This document shows positions 33,571 to 46,757 of a stretch of DNA of 64,000 bases, in pieces (the stretch's first letter is position 1; each line of letters starts with the position of its first letter). The stretch covers positions 2,551,001-2,615,000 of the forward strand of contig JAJHZJ010000013.1 of NCBI GenBank assembly GCA_023548195.1, read 5' to 3'. Below the pieces are notes generated by a model. It saw nothing but the letters and a program-made list of their open reading frames with translations. It did no database searches and was not told the origin of the DNA. Position numbers and translations under genes: made by a program. This stretch comes from Bettongia penicillata ogilbyi. Its lineage: Eukaryota; Chordata; Mammalia; Diprotodontia; Potoroidae.

Positions 33571-33764
33571 ATAATTATTTTATATTTATATTAGTGATAA
33601 TTTTAAATTCTTTGGAAGTAACAAGGTAGATACAAATAGCAATGAGCATTATTAATTATGGTGGACATGGCTTAGGAAGTCCAAGGTGGCTCACACTGGG
33701 AGTCATTGAGACAGAAACTGTGGATCATATCTTTAGAATATTCAGTCTCAAAAGTATAAAAACA

Positions 33765-33865
33765 TAAGCCCCCTTAAAGGCAGAAACTATATTTTTATCC
33801 TTGGGTCCACAGCGCCTAGCACAGAATAAATGCTTTTTAAATGTTTGTTGAATTGCATCTTCCTA
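33765..33865 (+). repeat. L2 3' end
   Basis: cccttaaaggcagaaactat, then agcgcctagcacagaataaa and tgtttgttgaattgc. Confidence 0.85.
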
Positions 33866-35054
33866 AGATCACTCAGAAGCTGTATTTTTGTAATATTTTA
33901 AGAATTATGAATTGTTAGTCTTATCATCTATAATATGAAGATATCTTTAAGTCCTAATATTCTTCGATTCTAGCTAAAGGTTTGAATAATTAGCCAATGA
34001 ATGCAAGATATGTGGATAAACTACCTGGATAGGTAAGATAAAAATAGTTTCTTTTTTCTTCAAAAGCAGTTTTAAAAATACTGAATAATCTGGATAATCA
34101 TTCTTTCTCTACATTTTTGAACCACTTTGTAAACATGCAGAGTATTTATTCTTCATACTTATTCTAAAACTCATATCTTTTTGGAAAAAATATATGTAGC
34201 ACATTCTTAGTAATTACTTAGATTCATATTGCAAATCCATCTACAGAAGTGCATATAAATTGGAGTATGAGATTTGAATGTATAAATATTTAAATGGATA
34301 CATGAGATCTTACTAAAAGTGTTCTTTGTGGGCATAGAATTTTCTGTTTCTAATGAAAAAAGACCTACTTTATTATTGTCTAGTTACTTAATTATCTCTG
34401 AGGGAAAAAAAATAAACCAGGGGCTGAAAATTATATTGGGAAAAATGAGAGACCATGAACCACATTATCTTGCAAACTACGTTTATGAATATCTCACTAA
34501 GTAATGTAAGATATAACAATTGAGTTAATTACCAAATATGACTTCTTTCTGCCAATCTTTTTCTTTTTTTGCTTATGTTACTGTTGTTAGCTTAGCCCAT
34601 CTGGTTTTTATTGTAGAAAAAGAAATCAAAAGATTTACCCAGTATGCCCTGACTTCTAATCCAACAAAAGGCAGTTTTTATTTTAGCAATAGAATGTTTT
34701 CCCTTTCTCCTGTGGAAATAAATCTACAGTTTTCATAGCAGATTGAAATAGGTAATTGAATAATTATCTATCAATAGCCATGCATGATAGAGCAATTTCT
34801 TAGATTAAGTAGTTTAATTATAATTCATGATATCTTAAATATTCATTGATAACAACTACTTCTCTGATATAGATATATGTATTCTCAATTCTTTGTAGCT
34901 CTTTCTATATATGTAATACACATAAGATGTACATGTAAAATATAAACAAACATATTACACACATATGTATATGTGCATAAGTAGTGGTCATGCTCTGTCA
35001 TCACTTTCCCAGAGTGAGGCCTGCTAAGGCCAGTTAAGAATTCTTCTCAAGCTT
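33866..35054. other. Unclassified AT-rich stretch
   Basis: Very AT-rich. Short open frames at 34,319-34,738 have no recognisable domain. No transposon identified. Confidence 0.45.
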
Positions 35055-35265
35055 CTTTTCATTGTTCAGTTGTTTTTTAGTCATGTCCAACTCTTTGTGA
35101 CTTCATTTGGGGTTTTCTTGGCAGATACATTGCCAACTGAGGCAAAAAGGATTAAATGACTTGTCTAAGGTCACACAGCTAGTAAATGTCTGAGGCCAGA
35201 TTTGAAGTCAGGACTTTTCAACTCTATACCCAACACTGCACCACCCAGCTGTTCCCTTCAGGTTC
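35055..35265 (-). repeat. tRNA-RTE SINE
   Basis: Tail tcatgtccaactctttgtga, middle tctaaggtcacacagctagt, head caacactgcaccacccagct, all reverse complement. Confidence 0.9.
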
Positions 35266-35489
35266 TTGGTGTACCCTAAGAGGTCAGGAGATTGCCCTTG
35301 TTTAAAGCTATTAGCTCAAGCTCCCACTGGCTTAATACTGTTACCTCTTCTCTTAGACACTAGTCACTGATGATGTACTAGTACCATTTAGCATCAATTA
35401 AATTTTACCAAAGGACATTTATTTCAAAGATATAAATAAAAATGAAAGTACAAACATATCTCTCCTAATACCTTGGGACACACAGTAGC

Positions 35490-35615
35490 CCAGGGGTGGG
35501 AAACCTGTAGCCTCCAGGCCACATGGAGCCCTCTAGGTCCTCAAGTGAGGCCCTTTGACTGAATCCAGACTTAACAGAACAAATCGCTTTAATAAAAGGA
35601 CCTAGTAGGGCCTTA
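35490..35615 (+). mobile_element. Half of a non-autonomous hAT-type element
   Basis: Begins CAGGGGTGGGAAACCTGTAG, the type of terminal sequence typical of hAT transposons, and continues ccacatggagccctctaggt, then aatcgctttaataaaaggac. The complementary right half expected of a palindromic MITE is not present after 35,615. Confidence 0.55.
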
Positions 35616-35999
35616 TCTATCACTTTACCCTATGTCAGTCTCTGGGAGGAGTGAGCCCAAGATTAACAGTCTCTACATAACATTGGTTCCACTGAGTTCA
35701 CATACAATGGTGGTATTTTTGCCAGATGAGTCTTTGTCTCAGCTTAGGCTGGGCTGGGTCTCTCTTTGTTTCTCACCAGGCTACGGTCTGGACTTCTCCC
35801 TCATTTTAGCCCTGGACTTCACACCCCAGAAGTATGCTCAGACTGTTCAATCTCTCCCTTTGACTGAATGACTTCTCCCAGAATTTCCATTTAAGGGAGG
35901 CACCCAGGCCAACCGTTTCTTCACTTGTCACTAGGCTGAAAACCAAACTCCTCCAATCTCCACCGTTCAGTTTCCTTTTGTGTGTAGTCTTCCTCCTTT
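35616..35999. other. Unclassified
   Basis: No recognised gene. The 79-codon plus frame at 35,632 lacks support. Confidence 0.4.
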
Positions 36000-36225
36000 A
36001 GATCATAAGCTCCTTGAGGGCAAGATCTCTCCCCCTTCCCTCTCCCTCCCTTTCCATCTCCCTCCCTATCCCTATCCCTGTCCCTTTCCCTTCCTCTCCT
36101 TCTCCCTCCTCCTCCCCATTCCTCTCTGTCTCTCTCTCTCTCTCTGTTTCTCTCTGTCCTTCTATTTGTATTTAGGTACTTAGCACAGGCCTGGCACATA
36201 GTAAACACGTAATAAATGCTTATTC
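36000..36225 (+). repeat. L2 3' end split by a C/T-rich simple tract
   Basis: agatcataagctccttgagg (36,000-36,020) and ggcctggcacatagtaaaca (36,188-36,207) are the two halves of one L2 terminus. Between 36,028 and 36,165 lies CCCTYT/TC polypyrimidine sequence that expanded inside it. Confidence 0.8.
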
Positions 36226-36754
36226 ACTAGCTGAACAAAAGTCACTCTCAAATGTTACCCCTTGCTCCTCAGGGCATCTATACTGAGGTGACTACAAAAC
36301 AGGACAAAGGATTGACTCTCAGGTACCTGGAGGCTAGGGAAAAAACTGAGGCTCATTTTCTTGGGGCCATATAGGCCTAAAGGGTGGGCATGAGAAATGG
36401 CCAGTGCCTCTCTCCTTAGGTCACTGCCTCTCACCAGAAGCTAGTAGTGAAGGGGTCAAGGCACCAGACCATAGCCAAAGAACATAACAGCCAAAGTTCT
36501 GGCAGCTAGAGCCTTTGTGAAGGCATCTCCAGGTCCAGCTGTGTGTCCAGTCAAAAAGGGGGCTGCTATTCACAGCATGGTTAACAGACCCGAGCCAGCT
36601 ACAGATTGACTATTCATTCTCCAATGTCTCTCTAAGGCATTTCCATTACATACCATCACAGTTCTCCTGGAAGTAGGCTTTCCAGCTTCTCCTCTGTAGA
36701 AAATCTGCTGAGCACACTGATGTGTTCTGTACATTAACCAGTCCCCACTAGGGG
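36226..36754. other. Unclassified
   Basis: No recognised gene or repeat. Confidence 0.45.
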
Positions 36755-37050
36755 AAGCAAAGTGGCACAGTGGATAGAGGACTGGGCCTGGTTCAAATCC
36801 AGCCACAGATAGTTACTAGATGTACGCTCCTGTACAAGTCACTTTACTTCTGTTTGCCTCAGTTTCCTCAACTATAAAATGGGGATACTAATAGTATCTA
36901 CCTCCCACTGACCTAGAAAATAGATTCAGGCTGACCCCTATCCTACTCATAATAACCCAGGGTTGCTGTAAGACTTAAATGAGATAATATTTGTAAGGCA
37001 CTTAGCATAGTCACTAGCTAAGTAGGTGCTTATTAAATTCTTATTTCTTC
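36755..37050 (+). repeat. MIR/Ther-type SINE with a small insertion
   Basis: Head ggcacagtggatagaggact, CORE gtttgcctcagtttcctcaa and tail ggttgctgtaagacttaaat. About 50 bp of unrelated sequence sits between CORE and tail (36,906-36,957). Confidence 0.8.
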
Positions 37051-38214
37051 CATTCCCTTTACACCCACAAAGATGAAATACATATATAATTCATAACCAA
37101 ATACATGTGTTTTAAAATACATATATATTATGGCTAAACAGGCCTGGCCCATATCATAGCTGATCTCATTTCAACTATCTTCATGATTTAGTAACGACCA
37201 TTTCACCTAAATCAGTCATGGAATCATCAAAGTGCATTACAATAGCCCAATATCAGATTGGCCATGCTGCAGCCCATTCATTTCTCCATCAAAAAACCAT
37301 GCAGTCCCTGTTTAAATTAGATTTGGGCCTTCTCTGGAAGTTAGTCTGCATACAGAATGCAAGCCAATTCTCAAGCGAGCAGTTTTATCCCATGCTGCCA
37401 TTCTTTTGATGAATTCTCTATATGGCAGATTGGACAGTTGTTTCATAACATCTGACCTAAAGTAAGAGAGTACTAATGAAGACTGGCAGCAGTGTTAGCT
37501 GGATCTAAACAGTCATATTAGTCACAGTTGTGTTTTGTTCATGTGAGTGTCTGTAGGGAAATTTTAGTTTCCTGATCTTCCTCTTGCTATGGTAGGTTTT
37601 TGAGTCCATCAGGAAGGCATAAATTATGCCTTTTAACCAACAGTTATCTAACAAATATACATTGAGAACACAGGATATATTTGTTTTTCTGTAAGAGATA
37701 TGTTCATAAATGAAGAAGTCTGGTAATACTCTTCTTTGAGGGGTCAACAATCTGCTTTAATCAAGCACATATATCATTCACTTAGCTCAGAGGGAAAAGT
37801 CAGCACCCTGAACTTCAGAGAAAATACAAATGGAAATACAAGAAGAAATAACCAACAGAAAGACAGAGAGGGCTTCCAACTGTCTAACGGTAGACAATAC
37901 ATACATTGTTACCAGATAGAGAAGCACCAATGTTTTTTAAGCTGAGGGACTCCTTAGTGGCTGCCCAGAGTCTCTTCCAGCCTAATCATGTGAACACTTT
38001 TCCAAAGACTGAGCCCCCATACTCTATTCTTCTGAAGGGGTACAGGGGAAAAAAATCCTTTAAGGATGAGGCTTGGAGTGTGGTGAAATCTTCTAGAAAA
38101 CTGGAATCTTGGTCCATAGTATACAATTTAATCCATAGTATACAAAATCACTTTTATACTTGCAATGAATTTCCAAAATGAAGGAACAAACTGACCAGGG
38201 GCCATCATGAAGGG
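37051..38214. other. Unclassified
   Basis: Several overlapping open frames of 60-90 codons lie at 37,218-38,181 on the plus strand, none with a recognisable domain or splice-consistent structure. No transposon recognised. Confidence 0.4.
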
Positions 38215-38755
38215 GAAGAAAAAGGTACCATATATGGTGCCTACTACATGCCAGGCACAGTGCTAAGCACTTTTTTTTAAACAAACTATTTCATTTGATC
38301 CCCACAACCCTGCAAGATATGTGTTGTCTCTATTTTATTGCTGTCCAGTTGTTTTTAGCTGTGTCTGACTTTTTGTGGCTCCATCAGGGGTTTTCTTTAC
38401 AAAAAATACTGGAGTAGTTTGCCATTTCCTTTTCCAATTCATTTTACAGGTGAGGAAACTGAGTGAAACAGGGTTCAGTGACTCACACAGGGGCACACAG
38501 ATAGTAAGTGTCTGATGCCAGATTTGAACCCAGGAAGATGAGTCTTCCTAACTCCAGGCCCAGCACTCTATCCACTGTACCACCTAGTTGCTCCTTATCT
38601 GTTTTATAGTCAAGCAAACTGAGATGAATAAAGATTAAATAATTTATCGAAGGTCTTACAGTTAGTAAGTATATCTGAAGTTAGATTTGAACTTTGATCT
38701 TTCTGACTCCACACATTACTCTATCCACTGCTCTATCTAGTTGCCTCATCAAATT
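38215..38755 (-). repeat. MIR interrupted by a tRNA-RTE SINE (38,339-38,597)
   Basis: The MIR tail (ctactacatgccaggcacag) lies left of the SINE and CORE plus head (aagcaaactgagatgaataa; actctatccactgctctatc) right of it, all minus strand. The SINE is complete and in the same orientation. Its TSD is TCTATTTTAT (38,329-38,338) and TCTGTTTTAT (38,598-38,607), matching at 9 of 10. Confidence 0.85.
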
Positions 38756-38905
38756 ATGGATTATAGAATCAGATCTAACACTGGAAAGGAATTCAGATGT
38801 CATGTAATCCAACCTTTTCACTTTGCAGGTAAAAATATAGACCCAAGAGGTTAAGTGACTTGCCCAGAAGTACACATGTAATAAGCAATCAAAGAGAAGA
38901 TTTGA
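38756..38905 (-). repeat. MIR-type SINE with upstream conserved block
   Basis: ctaacactggaaaggaattc, then gttaagtgacttgcccagaa and gaagatttgaattcc. Confidence 0.7.
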
Positions 38906-40339
38906 ATTCCAGGGACATGATTGATGATAAAAATAGACTTTACCTTATCATCAGACTTGCTGAGGGTATTTGGCACATTTTCAAGCAAAAGAGAACTGGG
39001 TAATACAGGTTGGGTTGGACATGAAAACTGAGCTGTGTCATGACCACAAAGAAAAAACAAAACAGCTAGCTGCCCACCTCTCTTCTTTACAGAGATGGAG
39101 GAGGGGAGTCTATGGGTGTGGGAAAGTGTCTATGCTGTCAGCTGTGCTTGATGTGCTGATGTTGCTATGATGCCAAAATTACTATTACCATTAGTTTTGA
39201 TGAACAGCTTTTTGTCTTCTTTTTTATTCTTTAAGAGGGAGATATATTTGTAACTGAAAGTGTAGGTAAGAGCAAAAGTTATAAATCTAGTAATTAAGTA
39301 TTAGAGCATTGTAGTCTGATGAGGAAGGTACTAAGTAACTTCCTCTTTGTTGACCCCTATCTTGCTAAAAACATCTCATTCTTTCTCAATTCTTCCCTTC
39401 AGGTGTGACTTTCTCTCTAGTCAACACATTCAGCTCTACTCCTTCTGGAAATGGTTTTCCTTTCAAATCTGCTGTACCAAGAACAATGGAAAGAACTGGC
39501 AGAGTCAACAGCCTCATCTCCCTCCACCAACTGCTGATACATTTTATATCTTAGGTGGTTATGATCTTTTTCTGCTTTTGGGAAGCTATACAAATATGAA
39601 TCAATAATTTGCTTTTTTTCTGGCTTGAATCTCCAGCAATTAGAAAGATAACCTCTCTCTTTGGTCAAAATATATATCACAATTTAAAATCTACTTTTTT
39701 TCCAATATATTTTACCACACATGGACTCTTTCTTGACCAAATTGGAATAACAAAACATAGATCAACCATGAAAATAAACAAAAGTTTTCTTAAGGAACAG
39801 TATCAGAGCATTCATTCCTGTAAGATATACTAGCCAGTTAACACTTGGAAATGATGAACTTGCTTCTGATCGATCATGTGGTAGTCCAACACTGAAGTAT
39901 GTGGGCACTTGAAGATGATGAAAGGATCTCCTTTGTTGGCTGTTGAGGTGGAAGAAGTCATGACTAAATGGACCTTTTAAGAAAAAATAGCTTCAAATCT
40001 CTCTCTATATCTGTTTGTCTTTGTGCCGCTTAATTCTCCTGTTTAGCAAATTGTGTGACTCTAGATTCTCTGTGAAAGGGGGTGGAGGATGGGGAGTAGT
40101 ATGTATTCTTTCTTTTCTTCTCACTTCTACTCCCACATAGAGCATGGAATCAAGTAGGCAGCCACCCCACACCTCACCCCCTCAGTGCAGCACCAGACAT
40201 GAGGGTCTCAAGTGGGTCCCAGAGCAACATCAATCCAGCAGGTAAATAGCCAGTGCATGTAGCCACTGACATGAGAAGCCTGATACAGTGCCCCTACCAT
40301 CCAGGAAGAAGAGCTCAAATTTAAAAGAAAGTGAAAAGA
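38906..40339. other. Unclassified; last part probably L1 5' UTR
   Basis: 38,906-40,000 is not recognised. The GC-richer stretch 40,130-40,330, with several CAGC and CCCC motifs just before L1 ORF1, is most simply the 5' UTR of the plus-strand L1 that follows. No YY1-like 5' end can be found, so its start is uncertain. Confidence 0.4.
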
Positions 40340-41440
40340 ACAATAAAGATGAGAAAAAAACAACAAAAAAGAATTTGACAATAGAAAGTTATTATGGTGA
40401 CAGGGAAGATCAAGACACTAATTCAGAAGAGGACAACAATGTCAAAACATCTATGGGAAAAACCCCAAAGAAAAACATGAAGTGGTTTCAAGACTAGAAA
40501 AACTCATAGAAGAGTTCAAAAGGGAGCTTAAAATCATATAAGAGAGGTAGAAGAAAAATTGGGAAAAGAAATGCAAGAGAATTATGAAAAAAGTCAACAG
40601 CATGGAAAAAAAAACAACTGCTTTAGAATTGGCCAAATGGAAAAAAGATACAAAGATACACTGAAGAAAACAACTCTTTAACAAATATAAAATGGAAAAG
40701 AAAGTATAAAAGATAATTAAGGAAAACAACAGCTTTAAAATGAGAATTGGATAAGTGGAAGCTAATAACTCTATGAGACATCAAGAATCAATCAAACATG
40801 TTCAAAAGAATAAAAAAATGGAAGGAAATATAAAATGCATCCTGGGAATACTTTCACGGGAAAAACAACTGACCTGGAAAAAGATCCTGGAGAAACAATT
40901 TTAGAATCGTTGGGCTACCTGAAAATTATAATCAAAAGGAGGACCTGGACAGTATATTTCAAGAAATTATTAAGGAAAACTGCCCTGATATATTGGAATC
41001 AGAGGGAAAAACTGTCATTGAAAGAATCCACCAGTCATCTCAAGAAAGAGATCCCCAAATAAAAACTCCAAGGAACATTATAGCCATATATCACAACTAT
41101 AAGGTTAAGGAAAAAATACTACAGGTGGCCAGAAAGAAACAATTCAAACAGTAGGGAGCCACAATCAAGATTACACAAGACTTGGCAGTTGCAACATTAA
41201 AAGGATCGAAGATCATGGAACATGATATTCTGGAAGGCAAAGGAGATCAGACAACAACCAAGAATCACTTACTGGAAAAAATTAAGTGATCAAGGGAAAA
41301 ACTGTTATTCAATGAAATAGAAGGATTTCAAGCTTTCATAAGAGGAAGACCAGAATTAAACTAAAATTTTGATCTCCAGTTTCAAGACCCAAGAGAAGCA
41401 CAAACAGATAAAAAAGGAAGAGAAAACATAACAGATTAAC
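40340..41440 (+). pseudogene. L1 ORF1 (layer 1), degenerate
   Basis: Plus-strand L1 ORF1 with many stops. The N-terminus reads KKNLTIESYYGDREDQD, followed by lysine-rich coiled coil. The RNA-recognition region contains NNFRIVGLPENYNQKEDLD, ENCPDILESEGKTVIERIHQ and TPRNIIAIYHNYKVKEKILQ. The C-terminal domain survives as DLAVATLK, GFQAFIRGRPELN and FDLQFQ. The order and motifs are those of the trimeric ORF1 RNA chaperone. At least six in-frame stops or frameshifts show long decay, agreeing with its position as the outermost and oldest layer. Confidence 0.85.
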
Positions 41441-43020
41441 AGAGCTAAACTGTATCCCTACAGGGGAAGATGATACTTATAATTCTTTTTTTAAATTAAT
41501 TTATTTGTATTTCAATATTCCCTTCCACAAAATTTTGAGTTCCAAATTTTCTCCCCATCTCTCCCCTCCACCCACCCCAAGAGAGTATGCATTCCAATTA
41601 CCTTTCCCCAATCTACCCTCCCTTCTATCACATCTCTTGCTTCTCTCATCCCCTTCCCCTATTTTCTTGTAAGGCAAGATAGATTCCTACACCCCATTGC
41701 CTCCATGTCTTATTTCCCAGGTTCATGCAAAAACAGTTTTGACATTCATTTTTAAATCTTTGAGTTCTAACTTCTCTCCCTTTCTCCCTCCCCACCCATC
41801 CCCACTGAGAAGGCATACAATTCAATAAAGGTTATACATGTGTAGTTGTGCAAAACACTTTCATAACAGTCATGATATGAAAGACTAACTATATTTCCCT
41901 CCACCCTATTCTGTCCCCCATTTATTATATTCCCTCTTTTGATCCTGTCCCTCCTCAAAAGTATTTTCTTCTAATTATCCCCTCCTCCCATTTGCCTTCC
42001 CTTCTATCATTCCCCCATTCCCCACTTATCCCCTTCCCACCTACTTTTCTGTAGTGTAAGATAGATTTGCATACAAAAATGAGTATACATATTATTCCCT
42101 CCTTAAGCCAAATCTGATGAGAGTAAGTTCACTTTTTTCCTCTCATTTTCCCCCTCTTCTACACTGAAAAAGCTTTTTCTTATCTCTTTTATGTGAGAGA
42201 TAATTTACCCCATTCTATTTCTTCCTTTCTCCTCCCAATATATTCCTCTCTCACCCCTTAATTTTAATTTTTAGATATCTCTTCATATTCAACTCAACTT
42301 CTATTCAGCGCTGGTCTTTTCAGTAAGAATGCTTGAAAGTCCTCTATTTCATTGAAATTCCATCATTTTCTGTGGAAGCTCAGTTTTGAATGCTCAGTTT
42401 TGCTGGGCAGGTGACTCTTGACTTTAATCCTAGTTCCTTTGACCTCTGGAACATCATATTCCAAGCCCTCCAATCCCTTAATGTAGAAGCTGCTAGATCT
42501 TGTGTTATCCTGATAGTGTTTCCACAAAAATTGAATAGTTTCTTTTTTAAAATTTAATTTTTTTAATGTTCTACAATCACTTCCTTAAAATTAAGATTTT
42601 ATCCCCCCCACACCTTCCCCCCACTACCCCCCTCCCTCCCCATGACAGCATACAATTCTGTATAGGTTCTACATATACTTTACTACTGAGCACATTTTCA
42701 CAATAGTCATGCTATGTAGTTGCACTAAAATAAATGGAAGAAATCATATAACAAATCAACACATAATACACTAAAACCCACACACACCCAAACATGATCT
42801 GCTACATTCTGCGAATGACTTCCATATTTCTTTCTCTGAGTGTGGAAGGCATTTTGCCTTCGAAAACCGACATTGGAATTTGTTTTTTCTTGGTAAGTTC
42901 TTGTGTTATTACGAAGTTCCAAGTCTACCAGAAAAAACTCTCACACACTGTGGTCATTGCTGTGCACAAAGTTCTCCTGGTTCTGCTCCTTTCACTCAGC
43001 ATCAGATCATATAAGTCCTT

Positions 43021-46000
43021 CTAGGCCTCCCTGAAGTCTTCTTGTTCACCATTTCTTATGGCACAATAGTACTCCATTACATTCATATACCATAATTTAT
43101 TCAGCCATTCTCCAATTGATGGGCATCCCCTTGACTTCCAGTTCTTGGCTGCCACAAAGAGTGCTGCTATAAATATTTTTGTACATGTGGGACCCTTCCC
43201 CATTTTTATAATCTCTTGAGGATACAGTCCTAGTAGCGATATTGCTGGGTCAAAGGGTATGCACATTTTTGTAGCCCTTAGGGCATAGTTTCAAACCGTT
43301 CTCCAGAAGGGTTGGATGATCTCACAGCTTCACCAACAATGAATTAGTGTTCCAACTCTCCCACATCCTCTCCAGCATTTATCATTTTCTTGTTCTGTCA
43401 TATTTGCCAATCTTATAGGTGTGATGTGGTACCCCAGAGCTGTTTTGATTTGCATCTCTTTAATCAATAGTGATTTAGAGCACTTTTTCATATGATTATA
43501 GATATCTTTAATTTCTTCCCTTGAAAATTGCCTGTTCATATCCTTTGACCATTTATCAATTGGGGAATGACTTGTATGGTTATATATTTGAGTCAGTTCT
43601 CTATATATTCTAGAAATGAGGCCTTTATCCCCGAGTTTAGCCATAAAATTTTTTTCCCAATTTACTACATCCCTCCGAATTTTGGTTGCATTGGGTTTGG
43701 TTGTGAAAAAACTTTTCAGTTTAAAGTAATCAAAATTATCCATCTTGCATTTCATAATGCTTTCTATCATTTCTTCAGAAAAAAATTCTTCCCCTCTCCA
43801 TAAATCTGATAAATACACTATTCCTTGCTTCTCCAGTTTATTCATGGTATCAATCTTTATACCTAAATCATGTACCCATTTGGACTTTATTCTTGTGTAT
43901 GGTGTCAGGCATGGGTCTATGCCTAATTTCCGCCACACAGTTAACCAGTTTTCCCAGCAATTTTTGTCGAACAGTGAGTTCTTATCCCAGAAGCTGGGAT
44001 CTTTGGGTTTATCAAACAGGAGGTTGCTATATTCCTTGCCTACTGTGTTTTGAGTGCCAAGTCTATTCCATTTGTCTACCCCTCTGTTTCTTAGCCAGTA
44101 CCAAGTGGTTTTGATAATTGCTGCTTTATAATACAATTTGAGGTCTGGTAGAGCTAGACCACCTTCCCAAGAATTTCTTTTCATTAGTCCCTTTGATATT
44201 CTGGACCTTTTGTTTTTCCAAATGAATTTTGATATTATTTTATCCAGCTCTAGAAAATAATTATCTGATAGTTTAATTGGTATGGCACCAAATAAGTAGA
44301 TTAATTTAGGTAGAATTGTCATTTTTATTATATTAGCTCGGCCTACCCACGAACAACTGATGTTTTTCCACTTATTTAAATCTGACTTTATTTGTGCAAA
44401 AAGTGTCTTGTAATTGTGTTCATATAATCCCTAGGTTTGTTTTAGCAGGTAAACTCCTAAGTATTTTATAGTGTCCACTCTAGCTTTAAATGGGATTTCT
44501 CTTTCTATCTCTTGCTATTGGACTTTGTTGCTAATATATAGGAATGCAGAAGATTTGTGTGGGTTTATTTTGTAACCTGCAACTTTGCCAGAATTGTTTG
44601 TTATTTCAAGTAGTTTTTTACTTGAATCTCTGGGATTCTCTAAGTATATCATCATATCATCTGCAAAGAGTGATAATTTAGTTTCTTCTTTGGCTATTTT
44701 TATTCCTTCAATTTCTTTATCTTGTCTAATTGCTACCGCTAACATTTCTAGTACCATATTGAATAATAGTGGTGATAATGGGCATCCTTGTTTCACTGAC
44801 TTTATTGGAAATGCATCTAGCTTATCTCCATTGCATATAATGCTTGCTGAAGGTTTTAGGTAGATACTGCTTCTTATTTTATGGAAAGTTCCCTTTATTC
44901 CAATGTTCTCCAGTGTTTTTAATAGGAATGGGTGTTGTGTTTTGTCGAAAGCTTTTTCTGCATCTATTGAGATAATCATGTGGTTTTTGTTAGTTTTGTT
45001 GTTGATATGATCAATAATGCTAATAGTTTTCCTAATATTGAACCAGTCCTGCATTCTTGGTATGAAACCTACCTGATCATAATGTATTATTCTCTTGATA
45101 AGATGCTGTATTCATTTTGCTAAAATCTTGTTGAAAATTTTTGCATCTATATTCATTAGGGAAATTGGTCTATAATTTTCTTTCTCTGTTTTGTCTCTTC
45201 CTGGTTTGGGTATCAAAACCATATTTGTATCATAGAAAGAATTTGGGAGAACTCCTTCTTCCCCAATTTTCAAAAATAGTCTATATAGTATTGGAATTAA
45301 CTGTTCTTTAAAGGTTTGATAGAATTCACTTGTGAATCCATCTGGTCCTGGAGATTTTTTCCTAGGGAGTTCATTGATGGCTTGTTCAAATACTTTTTCT
45401 GAGATGAGGTTGTTTAAGTATTCAACTTCCTCTTCTGTTAATCTGGGCAATTTATATTTTTTAAAATATCATCCATCTCGTTTAGATTATCGAATTTGTG
45501 GGCATAAAGTTGGGCAAAGTAATTTCTAATTATTGTTTTAATTTCCTCCTCATTGGAAGTGAGTTCACCCCTTTCATTTTTAATATTAGTAATATGATTT
45601 TCTTCTTTCTTTTTTTTAATCAAATTGACCAAAAGTTTATCAATTTTATTAGTTTTTTCATAAAGCCAACTATTGGTTTTATTTATTAATTCAATAGTTT
45701 TCTTCATTTCAATTTTATTAATCTCTCTTTTGGTTTTCAGTATTTCTAATTTGGTATTTTCTTGGGGATTTTCAATTTGTTCTTTTTCTAGCTTTTTCAG
45801 CTGCATACCCAAGTCATTGATCTCCTCTTTCTCTATTTTATTTATGTAGGCATTCAAAGATATAAAACTTCCCCTCAGAACTGCTTTTGCAGTATCCCAT
45901 AAGATTTGGTAGGTTGTCTCATTATTGTCATTCTCTTGAATTAAGTTGTTGATTGTTTCTATGATTTCTTCTTTAACCCATTCCTTCTTTAGGATTAAAT

Positions 46001-46757
46001 TATTTAGTTTCCAACTAATTTTTGCTTTATCTTTCCATGGCCTTTTATTACATATAATTTTTATTGCATTATGATCTGAGAAGGATGCCCTTATTATCTC
46101 TGCCTTTCTGCACCGGATTTTGAGATTTTTATGTCCTAGTACATGGTCAATTTTTGTAAATGTTCCATGTACTGCTGAGAAAAAGGTATATTTCTTTCTA
46201 TTGCCATTCAGTTTTCTCCAAAGATCTATCATATCTACCTTATCTAGAGTTTTATTTACCTCCTTAACCTCTTTCTTGTTTATTTTGAGGTTAGATTTAT
46301 CAAGTTCAGAAAGAGGGAGGTTGAGGTCCCCCACTAGTATAGTTTTGCTGTCAATTTCTTCCTTCAACTCCCCCAACCTCTCCTCTGAGAATCTGGATGC
46401 TATACCACTTGGAGCATACATGTTTAGTAATGATATTGCTTCATTATCCATGGTGCCTTTTAGCAGGATATAGTTTCCATCCTTATCCCTTTTGATTAGA
46501 TCTATTTCTGCTTTTGCTTTGTCTGAGATTAGGATTGCTACTCCTGCATTTCTTACATCAGCCGAAGCACAATATATTCTGCTCCATCCTTTGACATTTA
46601 TCCTATGTGTATCCCCCCGTTTCAGATGTGTTTCTTGTAAGCAGCATATTGTTGGATTATGGCTTTTAGTCCATTCTGCTATCTGTCTCCATTTTATGGG
46701 AGAATTCATTCCATTCACATTCACAGTTATGATTACAATCTGTGTATTTCCCTCCAT
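43021..46757 (-). pseudogene. L1 ORF2 (endonuclease-reverse transcriptase), frameshifted
   Basis: About 1,245 codons, the size of other mammalian ORF2 proteins. The start is placed at MEGNTQIVIITVNVNGMNSP (46,757), homologous to the usual L1 ORF2 start. Apurinic-type endonuclease: CLQETHL (catalytic Glu), VGDLNLPLSELD, FSDHNAIKI (SDH). Reverse transcriptase: [10 protein letters not shown] (motif A), [11 protein letters not shown] (motif B), [10 protein letters not shown] (motif C, FADD at about 44,650-44,667). C-terminal Cys-rich region: CWRGCGRVGTLIHCW. The tail reads NVMEYYCAIRNGEQEDFREA. The frame breaks near 45,445, 45,055-45,111, 44,323-44,514 and 43,267-43,329. Every catalytic motif survives, so inactivation came through a few frameshifts or stops and not gross decay. 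Confidence 0.93.

Noticed and set aside
43330..44322. 330-codon open frame taken as a host gene
   Set aside because: It is the post-RT part of L1 ORF2, flanked by the RT domain on one side and the ORF2 tail on the other.
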